Below are positions 1 through 11,409 of a stretch of 64,000 bases of DNA, one piece after another. The position numbers and the translations under genes were made by a program. Under the pieces are notes generated by a model that was not told the origin of the DNA, searched no databases, and worked only from the letters and a program-made list of their open reading frames with translations. Source of the DNA: Isoetes taiwanensis (taxonomy: Eukaryota; Streptophyta; Lycopodiopsida; Isoetales; Isoetaceae). Numbering within the stretch: position 1 is the first letter of the stretch; the number at the start of each line of letters is the position of its first letter. The stretch lies in the NCBI GenBank assembly GCA_021234155.1, contig JAJEKV010000095.1, positions 2,436,372 to 2,500,371 of the forward strand. The letters are read 5' to 3'.

Positions 1-71
1 TTGTTGTACTTCGTTCAAGATTTTGCATTGCTGGGATTACCGGTTATTCTTATGTCATTATCAGAAATGCA
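1..71. repeat. End of a degraded tRNA-array unit
   Basis: The last part (tatgtcattatcag..aatgca) matches the spacer between tRNA-Ser and tRNA-Gly found in every array unit. It ends at the A of the A|T insertion site of the Helitron that follows; the unit resumes with TTAAATCTTC at 1458. The first 40 bases do not align cleanly. Confidence 0.5.
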
Positions 72-1457
72 CTAGAAATTGCGGAGCCCAGCGTTCTTGG
101 ACATAGCTAGGAACTATAAATGTTGTGGGAGCGGTTGTTAGAAAGTGAACTCACATTTTAGGGTGCAATTAGAGCATTCAAGCTGTATTTCCCCGGCTCT
201 TCGAGTTCCCCTGGCTTTTCCACTTTTTCCTTTACTTTTTTTCCGCTTTTTATTTTTCCCCTCTTCATGCTGCTTTTTCTATTTCCTGCGGTTTTGTCTT
301 TTCCACTATCCCATTTCTTCCATTGCCCTTTTTCAGGTTTGCCCTTTTCCCATTTTTCCTTTTCTATTTTCCTTCCCTTTTCTCCCATTTCTTTTTGCCC
401 TTTAATTTTCCCTTATCCCCTCCTTTTTCCTTTTACATTTATTCCATTAATTAGTGTTTTTTTCTTTTTCCCTTTTTCTTTTTTTCCCCTCCCTTTTATT
501 TTCCGTTTTACTCTTTCTTTTTTCTCTTTTCCTTTTCCGTTTGCCCATCCCCACGCTTCCCTTTTTTCCATTCTCCTTTTTCTTTTTTCCTTCTCAATTT
601 TCCATTTTTCCACTCCCCATTTTTCCTTTTTCCTTTTTATTTCCCCCTTCTTTTCCCCCTTCCTTTTTTCCTTTTATCTTTTCATTTTCCTCCTTCCCTT
701 TCCCTTCCTTTAAACTTCCCTTTCCCTTTCCCTTTTCCCGATGGCCCTTTTCCTTCCTTTTTCCTCCTCTCCCAACCCTTTCTCTCTTTCTTTTTTTCCC
801 TTCCATTTCCCCCTTCCTTGGCCCTTTTTTTTTTTCTCTTTTCCCTTTCCCTTTTTCTAAGCCCTTTTTTCCAACCCTTTTCTCCACTTTTTTGTCTCTT
901 CTCATTTTTTCCTTCCCTTTTCCTTTGGCCCTTTTGTCTTCCCTTTTCCTTCGGCCCTTTTGCCTTCCTTTTGTCTTCCCTTTTCTCCATTTTTTTCTCT
1001 TCTCCCTTTTTTCCTTCCTTTTCCCCTTCCCTTTTGTCTTGCCTTTTCCTTTGGCCCTTTTCCTTCCTTTTTTTTCCTTTCCTTCCCTTTCCCTTTTCCT
1101 TCTCCACTTTTTTTTTTTTTTTTCTTTTCTCCCTTTTCCCCTTCTTTTTTCTATTTTCGTCTTTTTCCTTTTTTTAATTTTTACTTTTTATTTTCCTATT
1201 TCCCCCTTTTCCTTTCTCCCTTTCCTTTTGTCCTTTTCCCCTCCCTTTTGCTTTTTTCTCCATTTTGCCTTTCTTTCCACTTCCCTTTCCCATTTCACCC
1301 CTTGACTATCGGGATTGAGTGAATGCAGTATTGAAACTTGATCAAGATGAAATTTTAGTTGAAGTCCGCATGTCATCTTCACCATTGGTTGATAAAATCC
1401 TCAACGTTCGATCTAGGTCTCCATGGAAGACACACGCTATATTTTTATAATATAAGA
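72..1457 (-). mobile_element. Non-autonomous Helitron, polypurine-tract family, copy 1
   Basis: Read on the minus strand it starts with TC (TCTTATATTATAAA..) at 1457 and ends at CTAG (72-75). The hairpin near the 3' end (about 84-105) is degraded compared with the family form GCCCAGC-AAC-GCTGGGC. Flanks are A at 71 and T at 1458, and joining them restores the tRNA-unit spacer (aatgcA|TTAAATC), the A|T target expected of Helitrons. About 215-1305 is almost pure pyrimidine on the + strand, so purine on the element's own strand. There is no Rep/helicase gene. The long + and - reading frames here are only low-complexity Phe/Pro/Ser or Lys/Glu/Gly translations. It is an inverted copy of 7351-8777. 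Confidence 0.8.
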
Positions 1458-1516
1458 TTAAATCTTCTTTTTGGCTCTTGCGCCAAGAACAAAATTGGAA
1501 GAGTTGAACCATAGGA

Positions 1517-1590
1517 TGCATTGGCCGAGAATCGAACTTCGGTCTCATCTGCTTAGTGGCGGTACTATTCTACGACTAGACCACCAATGC
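1517..1590 (-). pseudogene. tRNA-Gly remnant
   Basis: The acceptor stem (GCATTGG/CCAATGC) and T arm are recognisable, but the anticodon arm is scrambled so no GCC anticodon can be placed, and the D loop has G to C (AGTCGTAG). Length is 74 nt instead of 71. The damage sits at CTG/CAG positions of the normal gene, so it may be a consensus error. Confidence 0.6.
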
Positions 1591-1997
1591 ACAAGTAATA
1601 CAAATGAATACCTTCTTGATTAACAAGCACATACAACCAACTCAATCAAATGCATCTCATAATCTCAAAAAATATCGTGGTCGCATAATAAGGTGCGGGA
1701 ATGGTTGTTCTAATAAGTCCAAACAAACGATTATGCCAAGGCATAAAGCGACAAGATTTGCTCAATCACCGTGTTTTCCATGCTTGAACTTGATATCATA
1801 AAAAAATTGAAAGAATTAACATGTGAATGAGTAACAATGTCGAAAGCATTGGTGTGGCACTAATGGGGGCTATGCATAAACCCTAGAATATTGCGCCTTG
1901 CTGGAAGAGTCGTGGGAAATCTGAATGACAAACTCTAAATATTAATCGAATGGACGATGTGATAGGGACTATAAAATAATATGAACAAGCTCCTACA

Positions 1998-2074
1998 CGG
2001 GATGATAGGATTCAACCTATGCAGCAAAGCCCACATGATTTCTAGTCATGCCCAATAACCACTCGCACATCCAC
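1998..2074 (-). pseudogene. tRNA-Ser(AGA) remnant
   Basis: The AGA anticodon loop (CTAGAAA) survives. About five bases are missing across the T arm, variable arm, D stem and acceptor compared with the 82-nt intact copies. The losses fall at TGG/CTG/CAG sites. Confidence 0.6.
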
Positions 2075-2316
2075 GCCCGATGTGGAATACTTAGATACTT
2101 CTTAGATCATTGAGATATTTAGGAGGATAGGATTTGGCTAGTCATTTATTCTCTCTCATTCTGATGTTTGATGGTTGGAAGAGCAAGATTAGCTTTGATC
2201 TCATTTCTCACCCTATGGTGCAATCTCCTTATGTCATTATCAACATGGTTTAATGCATTAAATCTTCTTTTTGGCTCTTGCGCCAAGAACAAAATTAGAA
2301 GAGTTGAACCACAAGA

Positions 2317-2387
2317 TGCATTGGCCGAGAATCGAACTTGGGTCTGTACCGTGGCAGGGTACTATTCTACCACTAGACCACCAATGC
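2317..2387 (-). tRNA. tRNA-Gly(GCC), T-stem variant
   Basis: 71 nt with anticodon GCC in the loop CTGCCAC and an intact acceptor stem and D arm. One T-stem change (CCGAG to CCAAG) creates an A-C mismatch. This equals C to T at a CpG on the + strand. The same variant occurs at 52254-52324. Possibly still functional. Confidence 0.75.
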
Positions 2388-2800
2388 ACAAGTAATACAA
2401 ATAAATACCTTCTTAATTAACAAGCACATACAACAAACTCAATTAAATGCATCTCATAATCCAACGCCAAAAAATATAGGTGGTGGGTTTAATAAGGTGT
2501 AGGAATGGTTGTTCTTCTAATACGTCCAAACAAATGATTATGCCAAGGCATAAAGCGACAAAATTTGCTCAATCACCGTGTTTTTACATGCTTGAACTTG
2601 ATATCATAAAAAATTGAAAGAATTAACATGTCAATGAGTAACAATGTCGAGCATTGGTGTGCCACTAATGGAGGCTATGCATAAACTCTAGAATATTAGC
2701 GCCAAAGGAAGAGTGCATCGAATCTGAATGACAAACTCTAAATATTAATCGAATGGACGATGTGATAGGGACTATAAAATAATATGAACAAGCTCCTACA

Positions 2801-2877
2801 CGGATGATAGGATTCGAACCTATGCGAGCAAAGCCCACATGATTTCTAGTCACCCAATAACCCACTCGCACATCCAC
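2801..2877 (-). pseudogene. tRNA-Ser(AGA) remnant
   Basis: Anticodon AGA and the T arm TTCGAAT are kept. Bases are missing in the acceptor stem (cggatg for cgtggatg), the anticodon stem and the D stem; length is 77 nt against 82. This may be consensus error, since the losses lie in TGG/CTG contexts. Confidence 0.6.
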
Positions 2878-3195
2878 GCCAAAGATGTGGAATACTTCCG
2901 ATACTTCTTAGATCATTGAGATATTTAGAAGGATAGGATTTGGCTAGTCATTTATTCTCTCTCATTCAATCTCCTTATGTCATTATCAACATGATGTTTG
3001 ATGGTTGGAAGAGCAAGATTAGCTTTAACAAGATCTCATTTCTCACCCTATGGTGCAATCGGTCGGATTGCTTTCGATTATTATCCTTATGTCATTATCA
3101 TATTATAATGTTGTGTAATGGACCACGTGCCCTAACATCTAAACTCTAGAATATTACACCGAGATTAAATGACCTCGATCTTATGGTGAGGATTT

Positions 3196-3480
3196 GATGT
3201 GCTTTTTTCTAGGGTTCGTTCATGGAGAGGGCTTATCGGTTTGAAGAAGGCTTATCTAAAGAATACCCGTGCTCCCATTTGGGAGCGGAGAGGGCTTACA
3301 TTCAAGGCTCCACAAAAAAAGTACTGTTCTTATCCACAACGGTAAGCCGCTCGTGAACTGTTATTATCCCGAGTACATTGAAGATACCGGAAGAATAGAG
3401 GTCCTAATTTGCTTCCGGAAGATCCGTATGAAAGATATATGTGGCTCGATTCTGGGCCGATGTTGTTGAGTATTTGTCTA
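3196..3480 (+). pseudogene. Captured tau-class GST fragment, copy a
   Basis: Codes, with frameshifts, for the same segment as the copy at 4050-4335: a lysine-rich lead-in, [13 protein letters not shown] and LLPEDPYER, and in another frame [11 protein letters not shown]. Small losses at CTG/CCTGG sites break the frame more often here than in the next copy. Confidence 0.6.
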
Positions 3481-4049
3481 GGCATTATTGTGACGCCAAA
3501 CAAGCCGCATGCAGATGCTCGAAGCTTGGTTTCTAGGGTTTGTTGGCCGCTGGAGGTGCTTATACCACCAAGTCTGATGCCATGTGAAGTCCTAGATGCT
3601 CTGTGATGCCGATTTTGTGGAGCTACGATTTGGAGCAGATCGTTTTTCTAATATCTTTCCTCTGCTCACAGCTCTGCTTGAATGCTATGTTGAATGGATT
3701 CTAAACTAGCAAGCCAAACTTGCAGCTGTTTTAATTTTTGCTTGGCACAAGCTACTCAACTATGCACTATAATGTTGTGTAATGGACCACGCCCTAACAT
3801 CTACGGTCGAGATTAAATGACCTCGATCTTATGGTCGAGATTTGATGTGCTTTTTTTAGGGTTCGTTCATGGAGAGGGCTTATCGGAAGAAGGCTTATCG
3901 GAAGAATACCCGTGCTCCCATTTGGGAACTGCCAGAAGGTTTTAATTTTTGCTTGGCACAAGCTACTCAACTATGCACTATAATGTTGTGTAATGGACCA
4001 CGCCCTAACATCTACGGTCGAGATTAAATGACCTCGATCTTATGGTCGA

Positions 4050-4335
4050 GATTTGATGTGCTTTTTTTAGGGTTCGTTCATGGAGAGGGCTTATCGGAAG
4101 AAGGCTTATCGGAAGAATACCCGTGCTCCCATTTGGGAGCGGCACGACTCAGGCGCTCCACAAAAAAGTACCTGTTCTTATCCACAACGGTAAGCCGCTC
4201 TGTGAATCCGTTATTATCCTGGAGTACATTGAAGATACCTGGAAGAATAGAGGTCCTAATTTGCTTCCGGAAGATCCCTATGAAAGATATATGTGGCTCG
4301 ATTCTGGGCCGATGTTGTTGAGTATTTGTCTAGGC
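4050..4335 (+). pseudogene. Captured tau-class glutathione S-transferase fragment, best copy
   Basis: The frame from 4123 reads [16 protein letters not shown], then [10 protein letters not shown] and LLPEDPYER. This is the conserved end of the GST thioredoxin-like domain (cis-proline VPVL and the E-S glutathione-binding pair) plus the linker to the helical domain. The next conserved block, [13 protein letters not shown], follows in a different frame, so one base has been gained or lost just after PYER. The N-terminal catalytic serine region and most of the helical domain are absent. Tau GSTs are cytosolic dimers that conjugate glutathione to xenobiotics; this fragment cannot. It looks like host exon sequence captured by the Helitron. 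Confidence 0.8.
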
Positions 4336-6602
4336 ATTATTGTGACACCAAACAAGCCGCATGCAGATGCTCGAAGCTTGGTTTCTAGGGTTTGTTGGCC
4401 ACTGGAGGTGGTCATACCACCAAGTCTGATGCCATGTGAAGTCCTAGATGCTCTGTGATGCCGATTTTGTGGAGCTACGATTTGGAGCAGATCGTTTTTC
4501 TAATATCTTTCCTCTGCTCACAGCTCTGCTTGAATGCTATGTTGAATGGATTCTAAACTAGCAAGCCAAACTTGCAGCTGTTTTATGCCTTCGCATGCTT
4601 GCCAAGATCCGGCCAAAGCAAGGATTCTCTGCATTGTTGCTCCCAGCCTTGATTGGTCTGCAGAATAATCCAGTTTTTAAGGGATTCAACACAAGGAGCA
4701 AAAGATAAATGTTTGAAGATCGGATGCGGATATGAGGAGGCGAACTGATTCAGGTTATATCTATGCATTTTTTGAGTTTAAATATTGAAAATATGATAGA
4801 AAAGCTAGACCAAAATAAGTTGGAGAAGAAGATCGTTGAAACTGAGATAGGAGGTGCTCAAGCAAAGACAAATGGGAACTGCCAGAAGGTTTTAATTTTT
4901 GCTTGGCACAAGCTACTCAACTATGCACTATAATATGAATCTAGAAGAGCACATGTTTTTGCATAGTTTGAAGTTCTCTTTGTAGTGAGCATAGTCGTAT
5001 GCCGCTCTTAGCAGGATCTCCTCCCATAAAGCCAAGGGATTTGCCAGATTATTTTCGTAATGCAGATCGCATAACATGGTTAGATTAACAACCTCCAAAT
5101 TCTGTGCTTCAGAGAATGTGTTGTGGAATCTGAAATAAGTGGGGTGAACCTAAACAGGGAATTGCAGTTTGATTTTAAGAGCTTCTCAGGGTGGTTTTCA
5201 AGGCAGGTAAGAAGGTACAATTACTAGGCACACTGCAGTAATAATCTGTCTAATCTGATAGTATATTGGGTTGTCTTTATTCAGATGCGTGCATAATTTC
5301 AATTTACGGCTAAGACAAGGGACAAGAGAGAAACCTGGGGAATGTGATTCAGTACACATATTATTGGGCATGCAAAACTATTTTGCAACAGATTCATAAA
5401 ACCAATTTAGCAGCAAGAAATATAGAGCCCTGATCTCTGTCTTTGAATACAGGTCTAACATGCAAAGTCTAGGAGTTTTACACAGAAAGATATGGCTGAC
5501 CAAATATTTTAGTCCTTTAGCAGAGGGATTCTCAAATTACATGTTAAACTGCTATTTGACATCCGAAATGATGATAGTTGTGTTGACATGTGTACCATTG
5601 ATCCATGTACAAGATAATCTAAACAAAACCGACGTTCAAAAGCAAAAACCATGTTAATGACTTTGTTTTATTTGTTGGGAAGCAAATTAAAATGGCATAG
5701 TTTTAGCGACTATACATCATGAGCAAAATTCATGTGGCAGTCTCAAATGCAAGCTACATCTATAAAATAATAATTGTTATGCATTGTGTCCTAACAACAT
5801 AGTCTAAGACAGAAAACATGCTTGCCATATTTATACATGTCTGCATTGGTAAGGCAATCAAAGGAAAAAATTCTCCAAGCCAATCCGTAGCGTTTCTGCA
5901 AAAATTTACGTTAAAAATAATCCAAGATTTTTGCTCGCAACTACCAATATATAGCCTTGCCTTTTTTTCTTTTTCTTTTTTTTTTCTTTTTCTTTGTGAT
6001 TAAATCACATCAGAATTTCATAGGTGAAGCAATTGTCTTTTTTTCCTTTGGTTTCCGAAGTGGAAGGATATTAAATCATAGCAGTGTTTGTCATCAACTG
6101 GAAGGATATTAAATCATAGCAGCATTTGTCATCAACTGGCCTGGTTAATACCTGCCTAGATTTTGGCACAAAAAAAATGTGGAGGCTTTTGATTAGAGAA
6201 CAATGACTTCTTTGCTAAAAACACAAGTGCCTCCTAACACTACGAACATGAGTGCTTGCCATCAATATTTCCTGCTCGAATTCTAATGAACACTTCACTT
6301 CTTGTTTAATGGAATGTAGGCACTTGACTTCCTATTCAATGGAATGTATTTTTGTAATAAGATATCGACGGAACAAGGTAACCTTCCTATGAGCAGCATT
6401 TTGCAAATCAAATACAATTCTACATCAAGTTGCAAAAAGCAAATTCAACAAATTCTTTTGGAACAAAACCTATTATTTACAGGTCCCAACTTATGCCCAG
6501 CAACGCTGGGCACCATTACTAGTTATCAACATGGTTTAATGCATTAAATCTTCTTTTTGGCTCTTGCGCCAAGAACAAAATTAAAAGAGTTGAACCACAG
6601 GA

Positions 6603-6673
6603 TGCATTGACCGAGAATCAAACTCGGGTCTGTACCGTGGCAGGGTACTATTCTACCACTAGACCACCAATGC
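6603..6673 (-). pseudogene. tRNA-Gly(GCC) with mutated B box
   Basis: 71 nt with GCC anticodon, but the T loop reads TTTGATT instead of TTCGATT. This removes the invariant C56 needed in the pol III internal B box and in the D-T loop contact. The acceptor ends in a G-U pair (TCAATGC). Probably inactive. Confidence 0.7.
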
Positions 6674-7088
6674 ACAAGTAATAGAAATGAATACCTTCTT
6701 AATTAACAAGCACATACAACAAACTCAATTAAATGCATCTCATAATCCAGTTCGCAAAAAAATATCGTGGTCGTACAATAAGGTGTAGGAATGGTTGTTC
6801 TTCTAATAAGTCCAAACAAATGATTATGCCAAGGCATAAAGCGACAAGATTTGCTCAATCACCGTGTTTTCCCATGCTTGAGCTTGATATCATAAAAAAT
6901 TGAAAGAATTAACATGTGAATGAGTAACAATGTCGAGCATTGGTGTGCCACTAATGGGGGCTATGCATAAACTCTAGAATATTGCGCCAGTGGAAGAGTG
7001 CGTGGGGAAACTGAATGACAAACTCTAAGTATTAATCGAATGGACGTATGTGATAGGGACTATAAAATAATATGAACAAGCTCCTACA

Positions 7089-7170
7089 CGTGGATGATAG
7101 GATTCGAACCTATGCGAGCAAAGCCCACATGATTTCTAGTCATGCCCAATAACCACTCTGGCACATCCAC
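7089..7170 (-). tRNA. tRNA-Ser(AGA), intact
   Basis: 82 nt. Acceptor GTGGATG/CATCCAC, discriminator G, anticodon stem CATGA/TCATG with loop CTAGAAA, a long class-II variable arm (GGGC-TTT-GCTC) and T arm ATAGG/CCTAT with TTCGAAT. About 25 nt past the 3' end the minus strand has TTTT, a suitable pol III stop. Confidence 0.93.
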
Positions 7171-7350
7171 GCCAGCATGTGGAATACTTCCGATACTTCT
7201 TAGATCATTGAGATATTTAGGAGGATAGGATTTGGCTAGTCATTTATTCTCTCTCATTCTGATGTTTGATGGTTGGAAGAGCAAGATTAGCTTCGATCTC
7301 ATTTCTCACCCTATGGTGCAATCGATTGCTCAGTTATCCTTATGTCATTA

Positions 7351-8777
7351 TCTTATATTATAAAAATATAGCGTGTGTCTTCCATGGAGACCTAGATCGA
7401 ACGGTTGAGGATTTGATCAACCAATGGTGAAGATGACATGTGCGTGACTTCAACTAAAATTTCATCTTGACTGTTGCTTCAATACGATTCACTCAATCCG
7501 ATAGTCAAGGGGTGAAATGGGAAAGGGAAAAGGGAAAAGGGAAAAGGGAAAAGAAAGGCAAAATGGAGAAAAAAGCAAAAGGGAGGGGAAAAGGACAAAA
7601 GGAAAGGGAGAAAGGAAAAGGGGGAAATAGGAAAATAAAAAGTAAAAATTAAAAAAAGGAAAAAGAAGAAAATAGAAAAAAGAAGGGGAAAAGGGAGAAA
7701 AGAAAAAAAAAGTGGAGAAGGAAAAAAGGGAAAGGGCAGGAGAAAATGAAAAAGGAAGGAAAAAGGGCCAAAGGAAAAGGCAAGACAAAAGGGAAGGGGA
7801 AAAGGGAAGGAAAAAGGGAGAAGAGAAAAAAATGGAGAAAAGGGAAGACAAAAGGAAGGCAAAAGGGCCGAAGGAAAAGGGAAGACAAAAGGGCCAAAGA
7901 AAAAGGGAAGGGGAAAAGGGAAGGAAAAAAGGAGAAGAGACAAAAAAGTGGAGAAAAGGGTTGGAAAAAAGGGCTTAGAAAAAGGGAAAGGGAAAGAGAA
8001 AAAAAAGGGCCAAGGAAGAGGGGAAATGGAAGGGAAAAAAAAGAAAGAGAGAAAGGGTTGGGAGAGGAGGAAAAGGGAAGGGAAAAGGGCCATCGGGAAA
8101 AGGGAAAGGGGAAAGGGAAGCGAAAGGAAGGGAAAGGGAAGGAGGAAAATGAAAAAGATAAAAGGAAAAAGGGAAGGTGAAAAGAAGGGGGGAAATAAAA
8201 AAAGGAAAAAGGAAAAAATGGGGAGTGGGAAAATGGAAAATTGAGAAGGGAAAAAGAAAAGGAGAATGGAAAAAAGGGAAGCGTGGGGATGGGCAAACCG
8301 GAAAAGGAAAAAGAGAAAAAAGAAAGAGTAAAACGGGAAAATAAAAAGGGGAGGGAAAAAAAAAAGAAAAAGGGAAAAAGAAAAAACACGACGAATGGAA
8401 TAACAGAAAAGGGAAAAAGGAGGGGATAAGGGAAAAATTAAAGGGCAAAAAGAAATGGGAGAAAAGGGAAGGAAAAAATAGAAAAGGAAAAATGGGAAAA
8501 GGGCAAACATGGGAAAAGGGCAATGGAAGAAATGGGATAGTGGAAAAAGATAAACGAGAAATAGAAAAAGAAAAGAAGGAAAGAGGGGGAAAAAAAGGGA
8601 AAGTGGAAAAAGGCAAAGGGAAAAGGGAAAAAGCTAGGGGAACCTTGGAAGAGCTGGGAAATGCAGTTGAATGCTCTTAATTGTGCAATCTTAAAAATGT
8701 GAGTTCACTTAACAATTGCTCCAATGTATCATTTATAGTTCCTAGCTATGTCCAGCAACGCTGGGCTCCATTTCTAG
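7351..8777 (+). mobile_element. Non-autonomous Helitron, polypurine-tract family, copy 2
   Basis: Starts TCTTATATTATAAA after A7350. It ends with hairpin CCAGC-AAC-GCTGG at about 8751-8764, then TCCATTT and CTAG (8774-8777), followed by T8778. About 7515-8640 is almost only G and A. It is the inverted sister of 72-1457 over its whole length. It sits exactly in front of the TC start of the GST Helitron at 8778. It carries no transposition gene. Confidence 0.88.
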
Positions 8778-11329
8778 TCATGTTATAATGTTGTGTAATG
8801 GACCACGCCCTAACATCTACGGTCGAGATTAAATGACCTCGATCTTATGGTCGAGATTTGATGTGCTTTTTTTAGGGTTCGTTCATGGAGAGGGCTTATC
8901 GGAAGAATACCCGTGCTCCCATTTGGGAGCGGCACGACTCAAAGCGCCCACAAAAAGTACTGTTTTATCCACAACGGTAAGCCGCCTGGGAATCCGCTAT
9001 TATCCCGAGTACATTGAAGATACCGGAAGAATAGAGGTCCTAATTTGCTTCCGAAGATCCCTATGAAAGATATATATGTGGCTCGATTAAGGGCCGATGT
9101 TGTTGAGTATTTGTCTAGGGCATTATTGTGACACCAAACAAGCCGCATGCAGATGCTCGAAGCTTGGTTTCTAGGGTTTGTTGGCCACTGGAGGTGGTCA
9201 TACCACCAAGTCTGATGCCATGTGAAGTCCTAGATGCTCAGATGCCGATTTTGTGGAGCTACGATTTGGAGCGATCGCTTTTTCTAATATCTTTCCTCTC
9301 TCCACACCTCCGCTTGAATGCTATGTTGAATGGATTCTAAACTAGCAAGCCAAACTTGCAAATGCTTTTATGCCTTCGCGATGCTTGCCAAGATCCGCCA
9401 AAGCAAGGATTCTCCTCGCATTGTTGCTCCCAAATTTCTTGATTGGTCCGCAGAATAATCCAGCTTTTAAGGGATTCAACACAAGGAGCAAAAGATAAAT
9501 GTTTGAAGATCGGATGCGGATATGAGGAGGCGAACTGATTCAGGTTATATCTATGCATTTTTTGAGTTTAAATATTGAAAATATGATAGAAAAGCTAGAC
9601 CAAAATAAGTTGGAGAAGAAGATCGTTGAAACTGAGATAGGAGGTGCTCAAGCAAAGACAAATGGGAACTGCCAGAAGGTTTTAATTTTTGCTTGGCACA
9701 AGCTACTCAACTATGCACTATAATATGAATCTAGAAGAGCACATGTTTTTGCATAGTTTGAAGTTCTCTTTGTAGTGAGCATAGTCGTACGCAGCTCTTA
9801 GCAGGATCTCCTCCCATAAAGCCAAGGGATTTGCCAGATTATTTTCGTAATGCAGATCGCATAACATGGTTAGATTAACAACCTCCAAATTCTGTGCTTC
9901 AGAGAATGTGTTGTGGAATCTGAAATAAGTGGGGTGAACCTAAACAGGGAATTGCAGTTTGATTTTAAGAGCTTCTCAAGGTGGTTTTCAAGGCAGGTAA
10001 GAAGGTACAATTACTAGGCACACTGCAGTAATAATCTGTCTAATCTGATAGTATATTGGGTTGTCTTTATTCAGATGCGTGCAGAATTTCAATTTACGGC
10101 TAAGACAAGGGACAAGAGAGAAACCTGGGGAATGTGATTCAGTACACATATTATTGGGCATGCAAAACTATTTTGCAACAGATTCATAAAACCAATTTAG
10201 CAGCAAGAAATATAGAGCCCTGATCTCTGTCTTTGAATACAGGTCTAACATGCAAAGTCTAGGAGTTTTACACAGAAAGATTTGGCTGACCAAATATTTT
10301 AGTCCTTTAGCAGAGGGACTCTCAAATTACATGTTAAACTGCTATTTGACATCCGAAATGATGGTAGTTGTGTTGACATGTGTACCATTGATCCATGTAC
10401 AAGATAATCTAAATAAAACCGACGTTCAAAAGCAAAAACCATGTTAATGACTTTGTTTTATTTGTTGGGAAGCAAATTAAAATGGCATAGTTTTAGCGAC
10501 TATACATCATGAGCAAAATTCATGTGGCAGTCTCAAATGCAAGCTACATCTATAAAATAATAATTGTTATGCATTGTGTCCTAACAACATAGTCTAAGAC
10601 AGAAAACATGCTTGCCATATTTATACATGTCTGCATTGGTAAGGCAATCAAAGGAAAAAATTCTCCAAGCCAATCCGTAGCGTTTCTGCAAAAATTTACG
10701 TTAAAAATAATCCAAGATTTTTGCTCGCAACTACCAATATATAGCCTTGCCTTTTTTTCTTTTTCTTTTTTTTTTCTTTTTTTTTTGTGATTAAATCACA
10801 TCAGAATTTCATAGGTGAAGCAATTGTCTTTTTTTCCTTTGGTTTCCGAAGTGGAAGGATATTAAATCATAGCAGTGTTTGTCATCAACTGGAAGGATAT
10901 TAAATCATAGCAGCGTTTGTCATCAACTGGCCTGGTTAATACCTGCCTAGATTTTGGCACAAAAAAAATGTGGAGGCTTTTGATTAGAGAACAATGACTT
11001 CTTTGCTAAAAACACAAGTGCCTCCTAACACTACGAACATGAGTGCTTACCATCAATATTTCCTGCTCGAATTCTAATGAACACTTCACTTCCTGTTTAA
11101 TGGAATGTAGGCACTTGACTTCCTATTCAATGGAATGTATTTTTGTAATAAGATATCGACGGAACAAGGTAACCTTCCTATGAGCAGCATTTTGCAAATC
11201 AAATACAAGCACAACAAAAATACATTCTACATCAAGTTGCAAAAAGCAAATTCAACAAATTCTTTTGGAACAAAACCTATTATTTACAGGTCCCAACTTA
11301 TGCCCAACAACGCTGGGCACCATTACTAG
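8778..11329 (+). mobile_element. Helitron carrying tau-GST fragment, copy 2
   Basis: Begins TCATGTTATAATG directly after the preceding element's CTAG. Ends with hairpin GCCCAAC-AAC-GCTGGGC and CTAG at 11326-11329, followed by TTATCAACATGG. It is collinear with 3098-6522 but lacks that copy's internal duplication. 9480-11329 is nearly identical to 4690-6522; 8800-9450 shows many small CAG/CTG-type indels. Confidence 0.75.
8860..9120 (+). pseudogene. Captured tau-class GST fragment, copy c
   Basis: Same captured exon as at 4050-4335, with more frameshifts (for example cacaaaaagtactgttttatcc). Pieces of EYIED and LLPEDPYER can be read in different frames. Non-functional. Confidence 0.6.
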
Positions 11330-11409
11330 TTATCAACATGGTTTAATGCAATAAATCTTCTTTTTGGCTCTTGCGCCAAGAACAAAATTAAAAGAGTTGA
11401 ACCACAGGA

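Larger units (their letters stand above)
1458..3097 (-). repeat. tRNA array block 1, two Gly-Ser units
   Basis: Two units of about 0.8 kb, each with tRNA-Gly then tRNA-Ser on the minus strand, separated by a spacer with motifs found in all blocks (cataaagcgacaagatttg, atgagtaacaatgtcgag). Many small indels at CAG/CTG positions set this block apart from clean units such as 53859-57085. Confidence 0.85.
3098..6522 (+). mobile_element. Helitron carrying tau-GST fragments, copy 1
   Basis: The 3' end is textbook: hairpin GCCCAGC-AAC-GCTGGGC at about 6494-6510, a short spacer and CTAG at 6519-6522, followed by T. The 5' end is taken at TCATATTATAATG after gtcattA. This boundary is less certain, because the right flank begins TTATCAAC, leaving three extra host bases. 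No replicase gene is present. Internal segments around 3731-4560 are duplicated pieces of the 5' part, which explains why this copy is about 0.9 kb longer than 8778-11329. From 4560 onward the two are nearly identical. Confidence 0.7.
6523..7350 (-). repeat. tRNA array block 2, one Gly-Ser unit
   Basis: A single 0.83-kb unit between two Helitrons. It ends at gtcattA, the A of the A|T site used by the next element. Confidence 0.9.

Noticed and set aside
3098-3100. Exact 5' boundary of the GST Helitron as certain
   Set aside because: The right flank (TTATCAAC) leaves three unexplained bases relative to gtcattA|T, so I kept the boundary as provisional.
7479-8510. 343-codon minus-strand frame
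   Set aside because: Mirror of the polypurine tract; no start context, domain or conservation between Helitron copies.
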